Shown: positions 1 to 8,180, counted from the stretch's first letter. The stretch is DNA of 64,000 nucleotides from VGJJ01 sp964480705 (GCA_964480705.1 CAYZPC010000004.1:1-64000), one strand, 5' to 3'. Notes: generated by a model from the letters alone, not told the origin. Translations and numbers: made by a program.

Positions 1-285
1 CTATTCTTCTTTGGGCTTTTCTTCTGCGTTTGCGGAACCGGCTTCTTCTTCCAATTCCTGCAAAACCTTGCTTTTCTTGCCTTTTTTGACTTCTTCAAAG
101 TCTTCGACTAAAACCTCAGCTTCTTCATCATCTAAACCCAATAAATGGAGCTTTTCTAAGTGGTCATCCTTGCTCAAGTGGTCAAACTGTTCTTTCCAAA
201 TCTTATCTTCAGGCTTGACAATCTTCCCTTCCGGGCGTTTGCGATTTTTCAATGACTGCATATACCAAAACCCCTCTCTTGCCAT
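1..285 (-). CDS. Small acidic hypothetical protein
   Basis: Complete 94-residue protein ending exactly at the window edge (TAG at 1-3). It is hydrophilic: a basic first third (KNRKRPEGK), then a strongly acidic Glu/Asp/Lys-rich part with a GLDDEEAEVL segment and a Glu-rich tail. There is no signal peptide or membrane segment, so it is probably cytoplasmic. I do not recognise the family. A second Met at residue 9 (MQSLK) is an alternative start. No SD is visible, and AT-rich TTTAAA boxes at about 343-368 could serve this gene and the divergent one at 469. Confidence 0.6.
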   Translation of the reverse strand: MAREGFWYMQSLKNRKRPEGKIVKPEDKIWKEQFDHLSKDDHLEKLHLLGLDDEEAEVLVEDFEEVKKGKKSKVLQELEEEAGSANAEEKPKEE

Positions 286-360
286 TTAAAACCCTGCGTT
301 TGCCCAATTGCCCTGTTTTGACTCTCCATTTTTGAGTTCTAGTTTAAATCCAAATAAGTA

Positions 361-373
361 ATGTTTAAATACA
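361..373 (+). promoter_or_regulatory. TATA-like box upstream of the 49-residue gene
   Basis: TTTAAATAC-type AT-rich box. A start about 25 bases downstream would give a leader of roughly 75 bases before the ATG at 469. The same AT-rich stretch may serve the divergent gene ending at 285. Confidence 0.4.
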
Positions 374-412
374 ACCTTCGACCCATTATGTATTCCTAGA
401 ATTTTTTTCAAG

Positions 413-434
413 CACTGCGATGAGCCTCGTAGTG
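413..434 (+). other. Leader hairpin before the 49-residue gene
   Basis: CACTGCGA (413-420) pairs with TCGTAGTG (427-434), an 8-bp stem with one G-U pair and loop TGAGCC. It lies in the predicted 5' leader, upstream of the purine-rich SD-like run at about 451-464. Confidence 0.45.
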
Positions 435-468
435 TTTGTCAGTCACAACCAAGGAAGGGGGATAACCC

Positions 469-618
469 ATGCGCGTCGAAGTCACCGAGGAATTGCGTCT
501 AAAGTTGCTTGAAGAAGAGTTTAAGCTCCGCTCAAAGCAGCCTACCGCTTGGACGAAAACAAAATTTCGCCCATACGCTAATTTCCGCAGACCTAAGACG
601 GAACAAGTTGTCCAGTAA
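469..618 (+). CDS. Very small basic protein, unknown
   Basis: A 49-residue reading frame, ATG at 469 and TAA at 616-618, preceded by a good purine-rich SD-like run (GGAAGGGGGAT). The N-terminal half looks helical (VEVTEELRLKLLEEEF); the C-terminal half is basic and aromatic (PTAWTKTKFRPYANFRRPKT). Size and the PxAWxxxK element recall ribosomal protein L39e, but the rest does not align convincingly by eye, so no name is given. The stop codon lies in the loop of a perfect hairpin, and a second hairpin follows. Confidence 0.55.
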   Translation: MRVEVTEELRLKLLEEEFKLRSKQPTAWTKTKFRPYANFRRPKTEQVVQ

Positions 619-659
619 GACAACTTGCCCGTGGGATTCCGAGAAAGTATTTCTCGGAA
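604..659 (+). terminator. Tandem perfect hairpins at the 3' end of the small gene
   Basis: Hairpin 1: CAAGTTGTC (604-612) pairs with GACAACTTG (619-627), a 9-bp stem whose loop CAGTAA contains the stop codon. Hairpin 2: TTCCGAGAAA (637-646) pairs with TTTCTCGGAA (650-659), a 10-bp stem with triloop GTA. T-rich DNA follows (TTTCTTTTTCTATTTTG), consistent with transcription termination. Confidence 0.6.
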
Positions 660-725
660 ATAATTTCTTTTTCTATTTTGTTTTTCGTTCACTATCCTTA
701 AATAGCCGCTTTTCCTTTTCGAAGT

Positions 726-1190
726 ATGGAAATTAACCGCGTCACGATTGGAATTGGATTGCTCATCATTGTCGGCCTCGCCGCAGTGTATGTATTATCC
801 CCCACCCTCTCCCCCACTGCTCTCGCCGCCGGAGCACTGCCCTCGGCATTACCCACCTACAATCCTTTCATCGGAAAAGTCACGCACGCGATTGAAAAAA
901 CATTTGCCAACAATCCTCAAGCCGTCGTTGAACAAACCGGACGCGTTGGTTTACTTCTACCGGGAGGAAACTCGGTGCAATTCGCTACTGACTCCACCAC
1001 CTCCGATCAAGATGTTGTCATCATTCTCAACGCAACGACTAATACACTTACAAAATTCAATACTTATCCAACGTTTGTGCAGAACGAGTTCACATACGTT
1101 CCCGCCGAACAGCTCGCAAATGAAGGGCCCTATATTGTTGCGCTATACCCTGCGGGATTTTATCTCATGCCCGTAAATGTGGAGAGTTAA
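726..1190 (+). CDS. Membrane-anchored hypothetical protein
   Basis: 154 residues. One N-terminal hydrophobic helix (about 8-37, IGIGLLIIVGLAAVYVL) anchors a mostly beta/Thr-rich domain that is probably outside the cell. No lipobox or class III prepilin motif. A TTAAATAG box at about 700 lies 25 bases before the ATG, suggesting a leaderless transcript. The next gene starts 2 bases after the stop, so the two are probably cotranscribed. Family not recognised. Confidence 0.6.
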   Translation: MEINRVTIGIGLLIIVGLAAVYVLSPTLSPTALAAGALPSALPTYNPFIGKVTHAIEKTFANNPQAVVEQTGRVGLLLPGGNSVQFATDSTTSDQDVVIILNATTNTLTKFNTYPTFVQNEFTYVPAEQLANEGPYIVALYPAGFYLMPVNVES

Positions 1191-1192
1191 TC

Positions 1193-1570
1193 ATGCGCAC
1201 CAACGAATGGTATGTGACAGTTGGCATGATATTGATTACCTATTTCACACTAGCCCTTCTCCCCAACTATCGATTATTCACCATGATTATTTTTTCATTT
1301 ATTTTTGCTGCGATTGTCGCACGCGACGAATGGAGACTCGGCCGCATAGTGCTTCAAACCATTGTCCCGCTCCTAATTAGTGTGGTTCTCCTCTTCTCCG
1401 TTGCACTCGTGAGTTCTTCCCTCGATGCTAACTCCCCTCTTTCCTCCGGGCAAGCACCCGCGTTCGCACTCGCGTGTATTGTCCTGTTGTTTTTGAGTGT
1501 TCTGATTGGTGTTCCCCTCGCGTGGCTGGGTGCGCAGACGCGGCGTTTTTCAAATCCATCTCCTGCATAG
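1193..1570 (+). CDS. Small multi-pass membrane protein
   Basis: 125 residues with about four hydrophobic segments (residues ~9-24, 27-44, 55-75 and 88-112) and a short polar tail. It starts 2 bases after the upstream stop. Its last 143 bases (1428-1570) overlap, convergently, the end of the long lipoprotein gene on the other strand. Hydrophobicity stays patterned to the end, which supports a real gene, but the overlap leaves the exact C-terminus uncertain. No family recognised. Confidence 0.55.
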   Translation: MRTNEWYVTVGMILITYFTLALLPNYRLFTMIIFSFIFAAIVARDEWRLGRIVLQTIVPLLISVVLLFSVALVSSSLDANSPLSSGQAPAFALACIVLLFLSVLIGVPLAWLGAQTRRFSNPSPA

Positions 1571-4500
1571 CTGCTGCGCGGGGGATTACTTGTTTTTGAA
1601 TCACCACTTGATTTTTTTTCTTCCACTCTTTCCACCCTATCCACACAATAACGAGTAAAATTACTCCCGCTATCGGCCACACGACTGGAGGGAGGGAAAT
1701 TAGCCCTGTTGCCTTGCTGCCATTCACAAACAATAACACACTCTGTGCCACAAAAAGACCTTTACCAAACTCGCCTTTTTCGTTCGCCGCATTAGCTTTT
1801 GCCACTGCTGATACAATATCCTCATTACTATTTCCGCTTGTTTCGCGCTTCAATTCAGCCACGCGCTCCACACTCGTATTTCGCACGCTCCGCAGCGCAC
1901 TTTCCATTTCTCCTTGAATTTGTTTCAATTCTTCACTCATTTCTTTCCATGTTTCTTGGTTTTTTCTCCATTCTTCTATTTGTTTTTCCTCGCTTAATTT
2001 TACCATCTTTTTTTCCATTGATGCAATTGTTTTTCCGTGGTTTGAAAGTATTTTTTTAGAATTTTTCAGCGAATCCTCCATTATAGGACAAATAAATCCA
2101 ACTCCTGATAGTTTTTCACACCCCACACTAATTGCTTTCTCATATTCACTCGCCGCCTCACTTGCGTTCTTCCATATTTGCACATTTTCTTCCAACCAGT
2201 TGTTTTCACCACCGCTCTTTTTTTCATCCACACTCTTCTTGTTCTCTTTTTCATCAACCAATTTGACCAATGCTTCTCTCCATTTTGGAAAGTTCATTTT
2301 TTGGCGCGCTGCTTCTCCTGCGCGCACCCACAAATTATTTTCATCCGCTCCTTGCAGTGCGTGCATCCATTCGCTTTCCAATTGTGCAAACTCTTCTTCC
2401 AATAATTCTTTCTTGACCAGTAACCCACTGACTTCCATTTGCATCTCGCTCACTTTTTGCGCCAATGCTGCACTATTTTTTTCATTATTCAACGCATACA
2501 TTTTCATTTTGCTCTTTTTTGCCGCCGAACTAATCTCCTGAAAAGACGACTTTTCAAGCGCTTCCAGCTCTAACCTGAGATACTCTACCGTGCTCAACCA
2601 CTCTTCTAATCCTTCCTCTCGCTCCACCCGCACCCCATACGAACGCGTTCCTTGGGCAGGAATAACCTGCTTTACCAAAACTATCCCTCCGGCCGCATCC
2701 ACTATTTCAGAAACTTTTTCTCCATTTTCATTCGAAATAAAAATACTATTCGCGCCTGCCCCACTCACCCCTGTAGAAATATTGGCCGTCACCTCTCCAC
2801 TCAACCCATTTCGCACATTCACGCGATAGTATGTGAATTCTCTCCCCCATTCGGCGTGATGATTTTCAAGCGCCGTGTCTACGTGAATGAGGTCGTTAAC
2901 GCGGTATGATATTCGAACTTCCGTCGCTCCTTTCTCGAGGCGCGCGTTCCATTCTCCATTTTGAATACTCGCCGTTTTTCCACCCACATAAACAAGCGGA
3001 AGCGCTTCCATCCCCGTTTCAGGAGGAAACCATTTTCCGCTTACTTGAATAGGATAAAAATGGGTTTCGAGCACGAAACGTTCATCCACCTGCGCATTAT
3101 CACCAAGAGTGTTCACTCTCCACACTCTGCCAGTTTCGCGAACCCACGCCCCGCTCCCTTTTCCTCGAATAATAATGTCTTCTTTCCCAATGTTTTCCGA
3201 CTCGAAAATCAACATCTCTCCATCCACCACTCCGCTCCACCCATCCGAAATTTCTTCAATACTTTCTATTCCTGGATTTGGAAGAATAACCAAACTCCCT
3301 ATACGCAGTTGTTCATTCCAATGCGCCCGCACCCTCACCTCAATCTCAACCCACTCTTCTTTTCCCATACTTATTTTTTCAGGATAAACGATTTTCCATT
3401 TTGCTTCGGCAAAAGCCCCATTAATCATTTCTCTAACTGCATTCTCTATTTCTGCTTGGCTATTTTCAAGCTCTCCAATTTCTTTCTGCAATTCCTCTGT
3501 GCGCAAGAATTCTTTTTCGCCCACCATCATTTCCTTTATTTGCTTCATTTTTTCTAAAGCATTTTTTTCCTCCGGCCAGTCTAGCGTATATGAGGCATTT
3601 TCGAGCGCGCGTTCATATTGCTGCATCACTGCTTTCAGCTCTTTCCATTCTTTTACTAAAAATTGGTTATCATATTCTCTCACGCGGCTCATCAGCGCCG
3701 CTTCACACGCATCGCTTTTTGCATTCTCAAAATACTCCACAAACCACTCCTCGCTTGTTAGTTCTGTGTCGAGCGCTTCCTCGACGTTATTCAATTTTTT
3801 CACGCATGCGCGCAGTCTGCCTTCATTCACGCTTCTGATTTTTTGATTAGCATTATTTTCAAGCAGAATGCGCTCATCCACTATTTTTGCACAATCATCT
3901 GCACTCACTTTGGTATTTTCTTCACTCCCCATTTTCCATTTTCCACATTCCGCGCCCATTTTTTCAAATAACATTTCTGTTTTTTCCATTTTTTCCCGAA
4001 TACTTTCTCCTTTTCGCTGCCATTTTCTCCATTCAGCCGCACGTTTGCCTATTGGAACACTGTTTTGCACGCGTGCACTATGCAGCGCAGAATATTCATT
4101 TTTCCACTCCCGCACAATTTCAATAAAATCATCTTCTTTCACGTATTCGAATTCGACTAATTCATTCTCCCCGTTTAACACTCCACTATTTTTCCATTTT
4201 TTTCCTTCGCTATCAATAATTCTCGCTTTTTCTTCCATTTCCACGATAGCCTCTGCTCCCTTCGCATTATTTTGTTCTTCTTCTGCGGCTAATTCACTAA
4301 TAGCTGAATCAAATTTTCCCATTTTTTCCCACGCCTCAAAAATAATCCCATTTTGCGGAGCAGTAACCTGCTCGAGTTGTGCAATCACTTCATTCGCACG
4401 AATCGTCGACACAAGTGAAAGCGCGTTGCCGCTTTTCCTTTTTCCTAGAAATGCACTTAGCGCGCCCTGCCACAATGGAGAAACCGCCATCAAAATCCGC

Positions 4501-5186
4501 ACGCGATCCGGAACAGCAATATTCACGCCCGTGCGATACGTTCCATACACTGCATTCCATTCCACCCCATATTTGCCTGCTTTATTTTGTGAAATTTGTT
4601 TTCCAATATTTTCAAAATACTCTCGATTACTTTGCTGCATTTGCGACCATTCACTAACTGGATTTTGCGTTTCCATTCCGTGAACCATTTGCACGATTTC
4701 CGCGTATTCTTCAAATGCTTTCGTATCTTTCACATTTTCCAATTCCAACTCCGCGCCCCGCACCACTGCTCTTTGCAGGGTGCGGTAGGTAAACTCCTGC
4801 GCCTCTTCACTATTTCTCAGCGCGCTCTGCAATTCACTCGCGCTTGCCACCGCTCCCGGAAGAATATCTGCAATACTCAATGCCGCACAGCCGCGGTGAA
4901 TCTGTTCAATGCTCGTCGATGCTGCCCGAATGGCACTCCACGCTCCTGCCACCCCTTTCCGTGCGCGGATGGAATCGCTTCCTACTGGAATTTGCTCAAA
5001 CACACGCATGGGGTGAGTTTCGTCCAATCGCGCCTCGCATTCTTGAGGGGTTTTGCATTCCGGGATGAGCGAAGGCTGCGTATCAGTGGAGAGTAAACAT
5101 AGCTGCGCCTCCCCTGGAGACAATTTTCCCTCCAAGCACCCGCTTCCTATTAGAATTAGCATTCCGAGCAAGATGATTTTGCGCAT
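1428..5186 (-). CDS. Giant coiled-coil lipoprotein with C-terminal membrane helix
   Basis: 1252 residues. The N-terminus is a lipoprotein signal peptide (MRKIILLGMLILIGSGC; lipid Cys at 17). Residues ~60-620 and ~900-1130 are Glu/Lys-rich and helical with coiled-coil character. The middle (~600-870) is beta-rich with FN3/NEW3-like stretches, for example around RIGSLVILPNPG and ITARVNVRNGLSG-type segments. A hydrophobic helix at about 1167-1185 (PVVWPIAGVILLVIVWIGW) is followed by a Lys-rich stop and a 67-residue tail that overlaps the opposite gene. It is probably a cell-surface structural protein tethered at both ends. A TTTTTAA box about 30 bases before the ATG suggests its own promoter. 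Function unknown. Confidence 0.8.
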   Translation of the reverse strand: MRKIILLGMLILIGSGCLEGKLSPGEAQLCLLSTDTQPSLIPECKTPQECEARLDETHPMRVFEQIPVGSDSIRARKGVAGAWSAIRAASTSIEQIHRGCAALSIADILPGAVASASELQSALRNSEEAQEFTYRTLQRAVVRGAELELENVKDTKAFEEYAEIVQMVHGMETQNPVSEWSQMQQSNREYFENIGKQISQNKAGKYGVEWNAVYGTYRTGVNIAVPDRVRILMAVSPLWQGALSAFLGKRKSGNALSLVSTIRANEVIAQLEQVTAPQNGIIFEAWEKMGKFDSAISELAAEEEQNNAKGAEAIVEMEEKARIIDSEGKKWKNSGVLNGENELVEFEYVKEDDFIEIVREWKNEYSALHSARVQNSVPIGKRAAEWRKWQRKGESIREKMEKTEMLFEKMGAECGKWKMGSEENTKVSADDCAKIVDERILLENNANQKIRSVNEGRLRACVKKLNNVEEALDTELTSEEWFVEYFENAKSDACEAALMSRVREYDNQFLVKEWKELKAVMQQYERALENASYTLDWPEEKNALEKMKQIKEMMVGEKEFLRTEELQKEIGELENSQAEIENAVREMINGAFAEAKWKIVYPEKISMGKEEWVEIEVRVRAHWNEQLRIGSLVILPNPGIESIEEISDGWSGVVDGEMLIFESENIGKEDIIIRGKGSGAWVRETGRVWRVNTLGDNAQVDERFVLETHFYPIQVSGKWFPPETGMEALPLVYVGGKTASIQNGEWNARLEKGATEVRISYRVNDLIHVDTALENHHAEWGREFTYYRVNVRNGLSGEVTANISTGVSGAGANSIFISNENGEKVSEIVDAAGGIVLVKQVIPAQGTRSYGVRVEREEGLEEWLSTVEYLRLELEALEKSSFQEISSAAKKSKMKMYALNNEKNSAALAQKVSEMQMEVSGLLVKKELLEEEFAQLESEWMHALQGADENNLWVRAGEAARQKMNFPKWREALVKLVDEKENKKSVDEKKSGGENNWLEENVQIWKNASEAASEYEKAISVGCEKLSGVGFICPIMEDSLKNSKKILSNHGKTIASMEKKMVKLSEEKQIEEWRKNQETWKEMSEELKQIQGEMESALRSVRNTSVERVAELKRETSGNSNEDIVSAVAKANAANEKGEFGKGLFVAQSVLLFVNGSKATGLISLPPVVWPIAGVILLVIVWIGWKEWKKKNQVVIQKQVIPRAAAMQEMDLKNAASAHPATRGEHQSEHSKTTGQYTRVRTRVLARRKEGS

Positions 5187-5232
5187 GCACGCTCACGTTG
5201 CGCGGATGAATTAAAAATCTAGGGAAAATTTT

Positions 5233-5490
5233 TCACGTGCACTCATCAACCGCTGCTTTCCCATGACTCAAGTTTATTCCATTCACTAAACAATCCACCT
5301 GCTCCTTGAGTAATTTGTTTTGCGCTTGAATTGATTCCGTGTTCTGCACTAATTGTGTTTTTCCGGGGTTAATCCAGGGAGACAGCGCATCGCTAATACT
5401 CGCCCCCAAAATAATTCCCACTAAAATGAGTCCAATTCCCAATGCCATTTTTCCCGAAATGCCTGACTTTTCTCTATTTTCACTGCTCAT
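5233..5490 (-). CDS. Small one-helix membrane protein
   Basis: 85 residues: a short polar N-terminus, one hydrophobic helix (about 15-32, MALGIGLILVGIILGASI), then a soluble stretch with a short coiled-coil-like region (SIQAQNKLLKEQVDCL). A GAGGG SD lies just upstream of the ATG. It sits upstream of the giant lipoprotein on the same strand and may be cotranscribed with it. No family recognised. Confidence 0.6.
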   Translation of the reverse strand: MSSENREKSGISGKMALGIGLILVGIILGASISDALSPWINPGKTQLVQNTESIQAQNKLLKEQVDCLVNGINLSHGKAAVDECT

Positions 5491-5552
5491 GCGTGTCCCT
5501 CTTTCTCATCATGGCAGGGTGATTAATAATCCCTTTGGTTTTGCCTTCTTTC

Positions 5553-5948
5553 ATGCGCGCCCGCTGGTTTGCACCCTTGCTGAATCGGCCCGTGGGCGCT
5601 ACTCAATTTCTCAAAGAACAATTTCCCGCTGTAAAGTTTCATTTAGAAAAACGTATTATCCGCGGCGGAAAAATGTACCGCTGGATTCGATTTGATTTAG
5701 ATGGAAAAACAGTTCTACGCGCACGCGCGGTTGTTGATTTACAAAAATCTCGGCCCGCCATTTCAAAAGCACTGCGCAAAACCGATTTGCCAATTGGTTC
5801 TATCATTCAAAAATACCATGTCAAGCGCACGCGCCTTAAATCTACTACTCGCAGCCGCTCATTTCACTTTTTAGGGGATTTGCACGCGAGCGTGTGGGAG
5901 CGCTTCTACCATCTTCCCCCTACTCAGATTGATTCTTCATCTGATTGA
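5553..5948 (+). CDS. Chorismate lyase-like (UbiC fold) protein, copy 1
   Basis: 131 residues. The layout matches the chorismate-pyruvate lyase/UTRA-like fold: an N-terminal strand-helix part, an RARAVVDL segment (UbiC arginine/strand region), then DLPIGSII like the PLG/PIG motif, and a terminal WERFYHLP like the conserved ExFLP end of UbiC. Those features are seen; the fold assignment is inference, and the substrate is unknown. The tandem paralog at 6016 starts with the same RW-x-x-LL, so I chose the ATG at 5553 rather than a TTG 18 bases upstream. Confidence 0.6.
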   Translation: MRARWFAPLLNRPVGATQFLKEQFPAVKFHLEKRIIRGGKMYRWIRFDLDGKTVLRARAVVDLQKSRPAISKALRKTDLPIGSIIQKYHVKRTRLKSTTRSRSFHFLGDLHASVWERFYHLPPTQIDSSSD

Positions 5949-6015
5949 GGCGGACGCTCTCCCCTTTTCTCTTTATTTCCGCCCTCCTTATTAACAAAAA
6001 AAAGGTATATTCGCC

Positions 6016-6408
6016 ATGCGCCCGCCTGAAAAGAGATGGTACGCTTCCCTGCTAAAGCACCCGCGCGGAACAGCCGAGTTGATTCACACTATTTTTCCTT
6101 CTGCGCAGTTTGTATTGGAGAAGCAAGAGAAAAAAACCAACAAACTTGTCCGGCATGTTCGATTCGATTTGCGGGGTCAAACTATCATGCGTGCGCGTTC
6201 TGAAATTGATGTACTAAAGACATCTCCTAAAGTTTTGAAATTGTTGCAGGAAAATAAAATTCCTCTTGGAATAATTCTAAAAAAATTTAATATTCGCCAC
6301 ACCCGCGTCAAATGCACCTCCCGCACGCGTTCATTTCATTTCATTGGCGAGTTGCATGGGAAAATTTGGGAACGATTTTACTATTTGCCAAAAGAAGATT
6401 CAAAATAA
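6016..6408 (+). CDS. Chorismate lyase-like (UbiC fold) protein, copy 2
   Basis: 130 residues, clearly paralogous to 5553-5948: RWYASLLKHP vs RWFAPLLNRP, IPLGIILKKF vs LPIGSIIQKY, RTRSFHFIGELH vs RSRSFHFLGDLH, WERFYYLP vs WERFYHLP. Conservation of the Arg, PLG and Glu positions in both copies suggests the putative active site is kept. The genes are 67 bases apart, with a TATA-like AAAGGTATATTC just before copy 2. Possible roles are release of 4-hydroxybenzoate from chorismate or small-molecule sensing; nothing here decides between them. Confidence 0.6.
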   Translation: MRPPEKRWYASLLKHPRGTAELIHTIFPSAQFVLEKQEKKTNKLVRHVRFDLRGQTIMRARSEIDVLKTSPKVLKLLQENKIPLGIILKKFNIRHTRVKCTSRTRSFHFIGELHGKIWERFYYLPKEDSK

Positions 6409-6421
6409 TACTCCATTTTTT

Positions 6422-7570
6422 TCACTGCATGACGCCCATGTCATTTGGACTTTCTTTCACAGCTTGCGTGCCCTTTGAATACAATTCCGCATTCAAATTT
6501 TCCGGGGCGTGCTCCACATTCACGAGTTCAAAAAATTTATCAAAATCAATCCATGTTTTTTTGTTATACTTTTTCTTCGCAAGCAAAATAACATCGCTCG
6601 GAACATGTTCGCTGGCAAATTCATAATCGCCTTTCAAAAACTCCAGCACGCGCATTCCAAATTCTTTCACATATTCGTGCGTGGGCATATGTTCGCGTGT
6701 CAATCGCTTCTGGCTTTCTCCCACGTGCATATACCCTTTGATTTCCACAAAATCCATGTCGGCCTTGCGAATCAACTCAGCATATTTTTCAGGAAGCACA
6801 TCATTGATTCCTTTTACAATTGTTAAACGCGCGGTGGTGCGATATTTTTTCTCCGCACAATATTCCAAACTCTTCTGATAGCGCTCCCAATAATCATTGA
6901 ACAATGGCACATCCACTTCTTTCAAAATTTCTTTCGTTGGCGCGTCCAAACTCAAATATAATTGTGTAATTGTGTGCAAATTCTTAATCGCTTCCGGATA
7001 CTGTGCATTCGTCACTAAAAATGTGGAAATTCCTTTCGCATGAAATGCTTTGCACAACTGATTCATCTTCGGATAAATAATGGGTTCGCCCGTCAAACTT
7101 AACGCGACGTGACCAACATGTTTGCTCTGTTCAAATGCGGCACGCGAAACTTTTTCATTTCCGCCAAACCCGTTTAGTAATGTGAGGTGCGCTTTGATTG
7201 CTTCTTCAATAATAAAATCAGGTTCATCGACTTCCCAATTCCATTCTTTTGAAACCGGTGCTTTGTACCCACGCCAACAAAATGTACAGCGGTTGGCACA
7301 ACTCATGTTAACCGTCATCTGCATGCATTTGTGGGATTGAATTCCATAAAATTTGAATTTGTAACAGCCGCCTTCTCCGCGCAGCATGTTTTTAGTCCAC
7401 CCGCACACTTTTACCGCGGAATGATTTCCCACGACGCGGTATTGCTGTTTCTCTAGCTCCGCGCGGTAGCGGGGGGATAACTGCCCGGCGTTTTCCCCAC
7501 CCTCTTCTGACGTCTGAGCGCGGATATCTTCTGCCAAAATGGGGTTTTGCTCCAAAATAGGGAGGTTCAT
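6422..7570 (-). CDS. taw1: Taw1, 4-demethylwyosine synthase (radical SAM)
   Basis: 382 residues. Makes the tricyclic 4-demethylwyosine base at G37 of tRNA-Phe from m1G, using pyruvate. The radical-SAM cluster motif CxxxCxxC is visible as CANRCTFC (about residues 115-122), followed by WRGY and the LSLTGEPIIYP block typical of TYW1/Taw1, then VEIKGYMHVG near the C-terminus. Additional Cys residues precede the SAM motif (VCGW, GGCYKF), as expected for the second cluster. There is no flavodoxin domain, as in archaeal Taw1. The start at 7570 fits a TTTTTAAC box at 7592-7599, giving a leaderless mRNA; 65 codons of open frame upstream look non-coding. Confidence 0.9.
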   Translation of the reverse strand: MNLPILEQNPILAEDIRAQTSEEGGENAGQLSPRYRAELEKQQYRVVGNHSAVKVCGWTKNMLRGEGGCYKFKFYGIQSHKCMQMTVNMSCANRCTFCWRGYKAPVSKEWNWEVDEPDFIIEEAIKAHLTLLNGFGGNEKVSRAAFEQSKHVGHVALSLTGEPIIYPKMNQLCKAFHAKGISTFLVTNAQYPEAIKNLHTITQLYLSLDAPTKEILKEVDVPLFNDYWERYQKSLEYCAEKKYRTTARLTIVKGINDVLPEKYAELIRKADMDFVEIKGYMHVGESQKRLTREHMPTHEYVKEFGMRVLEFLKGDYEFASEHVPSDVILLAKKKYNKKTWIDFDKFFELVNVEHAPENLNAELYSKGTQAVKESPNDMGVMQ

Positions 7571-7644
7571 ACACTCAAATCCAGCCGAATCGTTAAAAAC
7601 CGGCCCGCCGATACCCTCAAAAAGTCCAAAAGTGGGGGGTTTCC

Positions 7645-7797
7645 ATGGCAAGTGAACCCCACGTCTATCGGAAGAGGCGGTTTGAGACCCCGTACGAGTT
7701 TCGCAAGCGCCTCGAACAGGACGCCCTCCGCGACATCCGGCCGCACCCCAATCCAGACCGTCCACCCATCCGCCGTGCCCGGAGAAAACGCGAATAA
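7645..7797 (+). CDS. Small Arg-rich hypothetical protein
   Basis: 50 residues, ATG at 7645, TAA at 7795-7797, with a G-run (GGGGGG) upstream as a possible SD. Composition is very polar and basic (YRKRRFETPYEFRKRLEQ, then Pro/Arg-rich DRPPIRRARRKRE). The stretch is more GC-rich than its neighbours. No family is recognised; size and charge would suit a nucleic-acid- or ribosome-associated protein. An opposite-strand frame covers the same region but reads less naturally. Confidence 0.4.
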   Translation: MASEPHVYRKRRFETPYEFRKRLEQDALRDIRPHPNPDRPPIRRARRKRE

Positions 7798-7837
7798 CAT
7801 AACCTATTGGCCTTATTTTCCGCGCGCTTGGAAAACG

Positions 7838-7847
7838 TTTTTATATC
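7838..7847 (+). promoter_or_regulatory. TATA box for the PRC-barrel gene
   Basis: TTTTTATATCC about 45 bases before the ATG at 7887. This would give a leader of about 20 bases that carries the AGGGGG SD at 7871-7876. Confidence 0.6.
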
Positions 7848-7886
7848 CGCTTTACGTTCTTCCCGCACATAGGGGGTTTGTTTACT

Positions 7887-8156
7887 ATGTACAAGTATGC
7901 CATTGCCCGCCAGTTGGCGACCAAAAGAGTGATTACGAATCGAGGGGATGAAGTCGGACGCTTGTCAGACTTGCTTGTCGATGAGAATTCGGGGAACATT
8001 GAAGCATTAATCGTCGAAGTGGACGCCGAGTCAAAAGTCATCAAACGAATGAATATGCAGGACCGCGTCATTCAAATTCCGTACGCTGCCGTCACCGCCG
8101 TTTCAGACGTTTTTATTGTTGACGAACGCGAAATTACTTCATTAGATGAGAAATAA
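7887..8156 (+). CDS. PRC-barrel domain protein
   Basis: 89 residues forming one PRC-barrel: ARQLATKRVITNRGDEVGRL, LVDENSGNIEALIVEVD, IPYAAVTAVSDVFIVDE. The family includes RimM C-termini and small archaeal stand-alone proteins, which bind proteins or RNA; the specific role is unknown. The ATG at 7887 sits 10 bases after the AGGGGG SD; a TTG three codons earlier is less likely. The gene ends at a hairpin terminator. Confidence 0.8.
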   Translation: MYKYAIARQLATKRVITNRGDEVGRLSDLLVDENSGNIEALIVEVDAESKVIKRMNMQDRVIQIPYAAVTAVSDVFIVDEREITSLDEK

Positions 8157-8177
8157 GGGTTTGTTTCAACCAAACCC
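8157..8177. terminator. Hairpin between convergent genes
   Basis: GGGTTTG (8157-8163) pairs with CAAACCC (8171-8177), loop TTTCAAC. It directly follows the PRC-barrel stop and lies 3 bases from the end of the convergent RqcH-like gene, so it may act in both directions. Confidence 0.55.
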
Positions 8178-8180
8178 CCA

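Noticed and set aside
469..618. Ribosomal protein L39e
   Set aside because: Size and a PxAW element fit, but the characteristic NRR and C-terminal RRxWRR pattern is missing; left unnamed.
3868..4683. A 271-codon open frame on the + strand inside the giant lipoprotein gene
   Set aside because: It is the antisense of Glu/Lys-rich coding DNA (hence Ser/Phe-rich) with no promoter or SD; the lipoprotein frame is far better.
7571..7765. A 65-codon N-terminal extension of Taw1
   Set aside because: Gly/Arg-rich without family similarity, and a TATA box at 7592-7599 points to the ATG at 7570.
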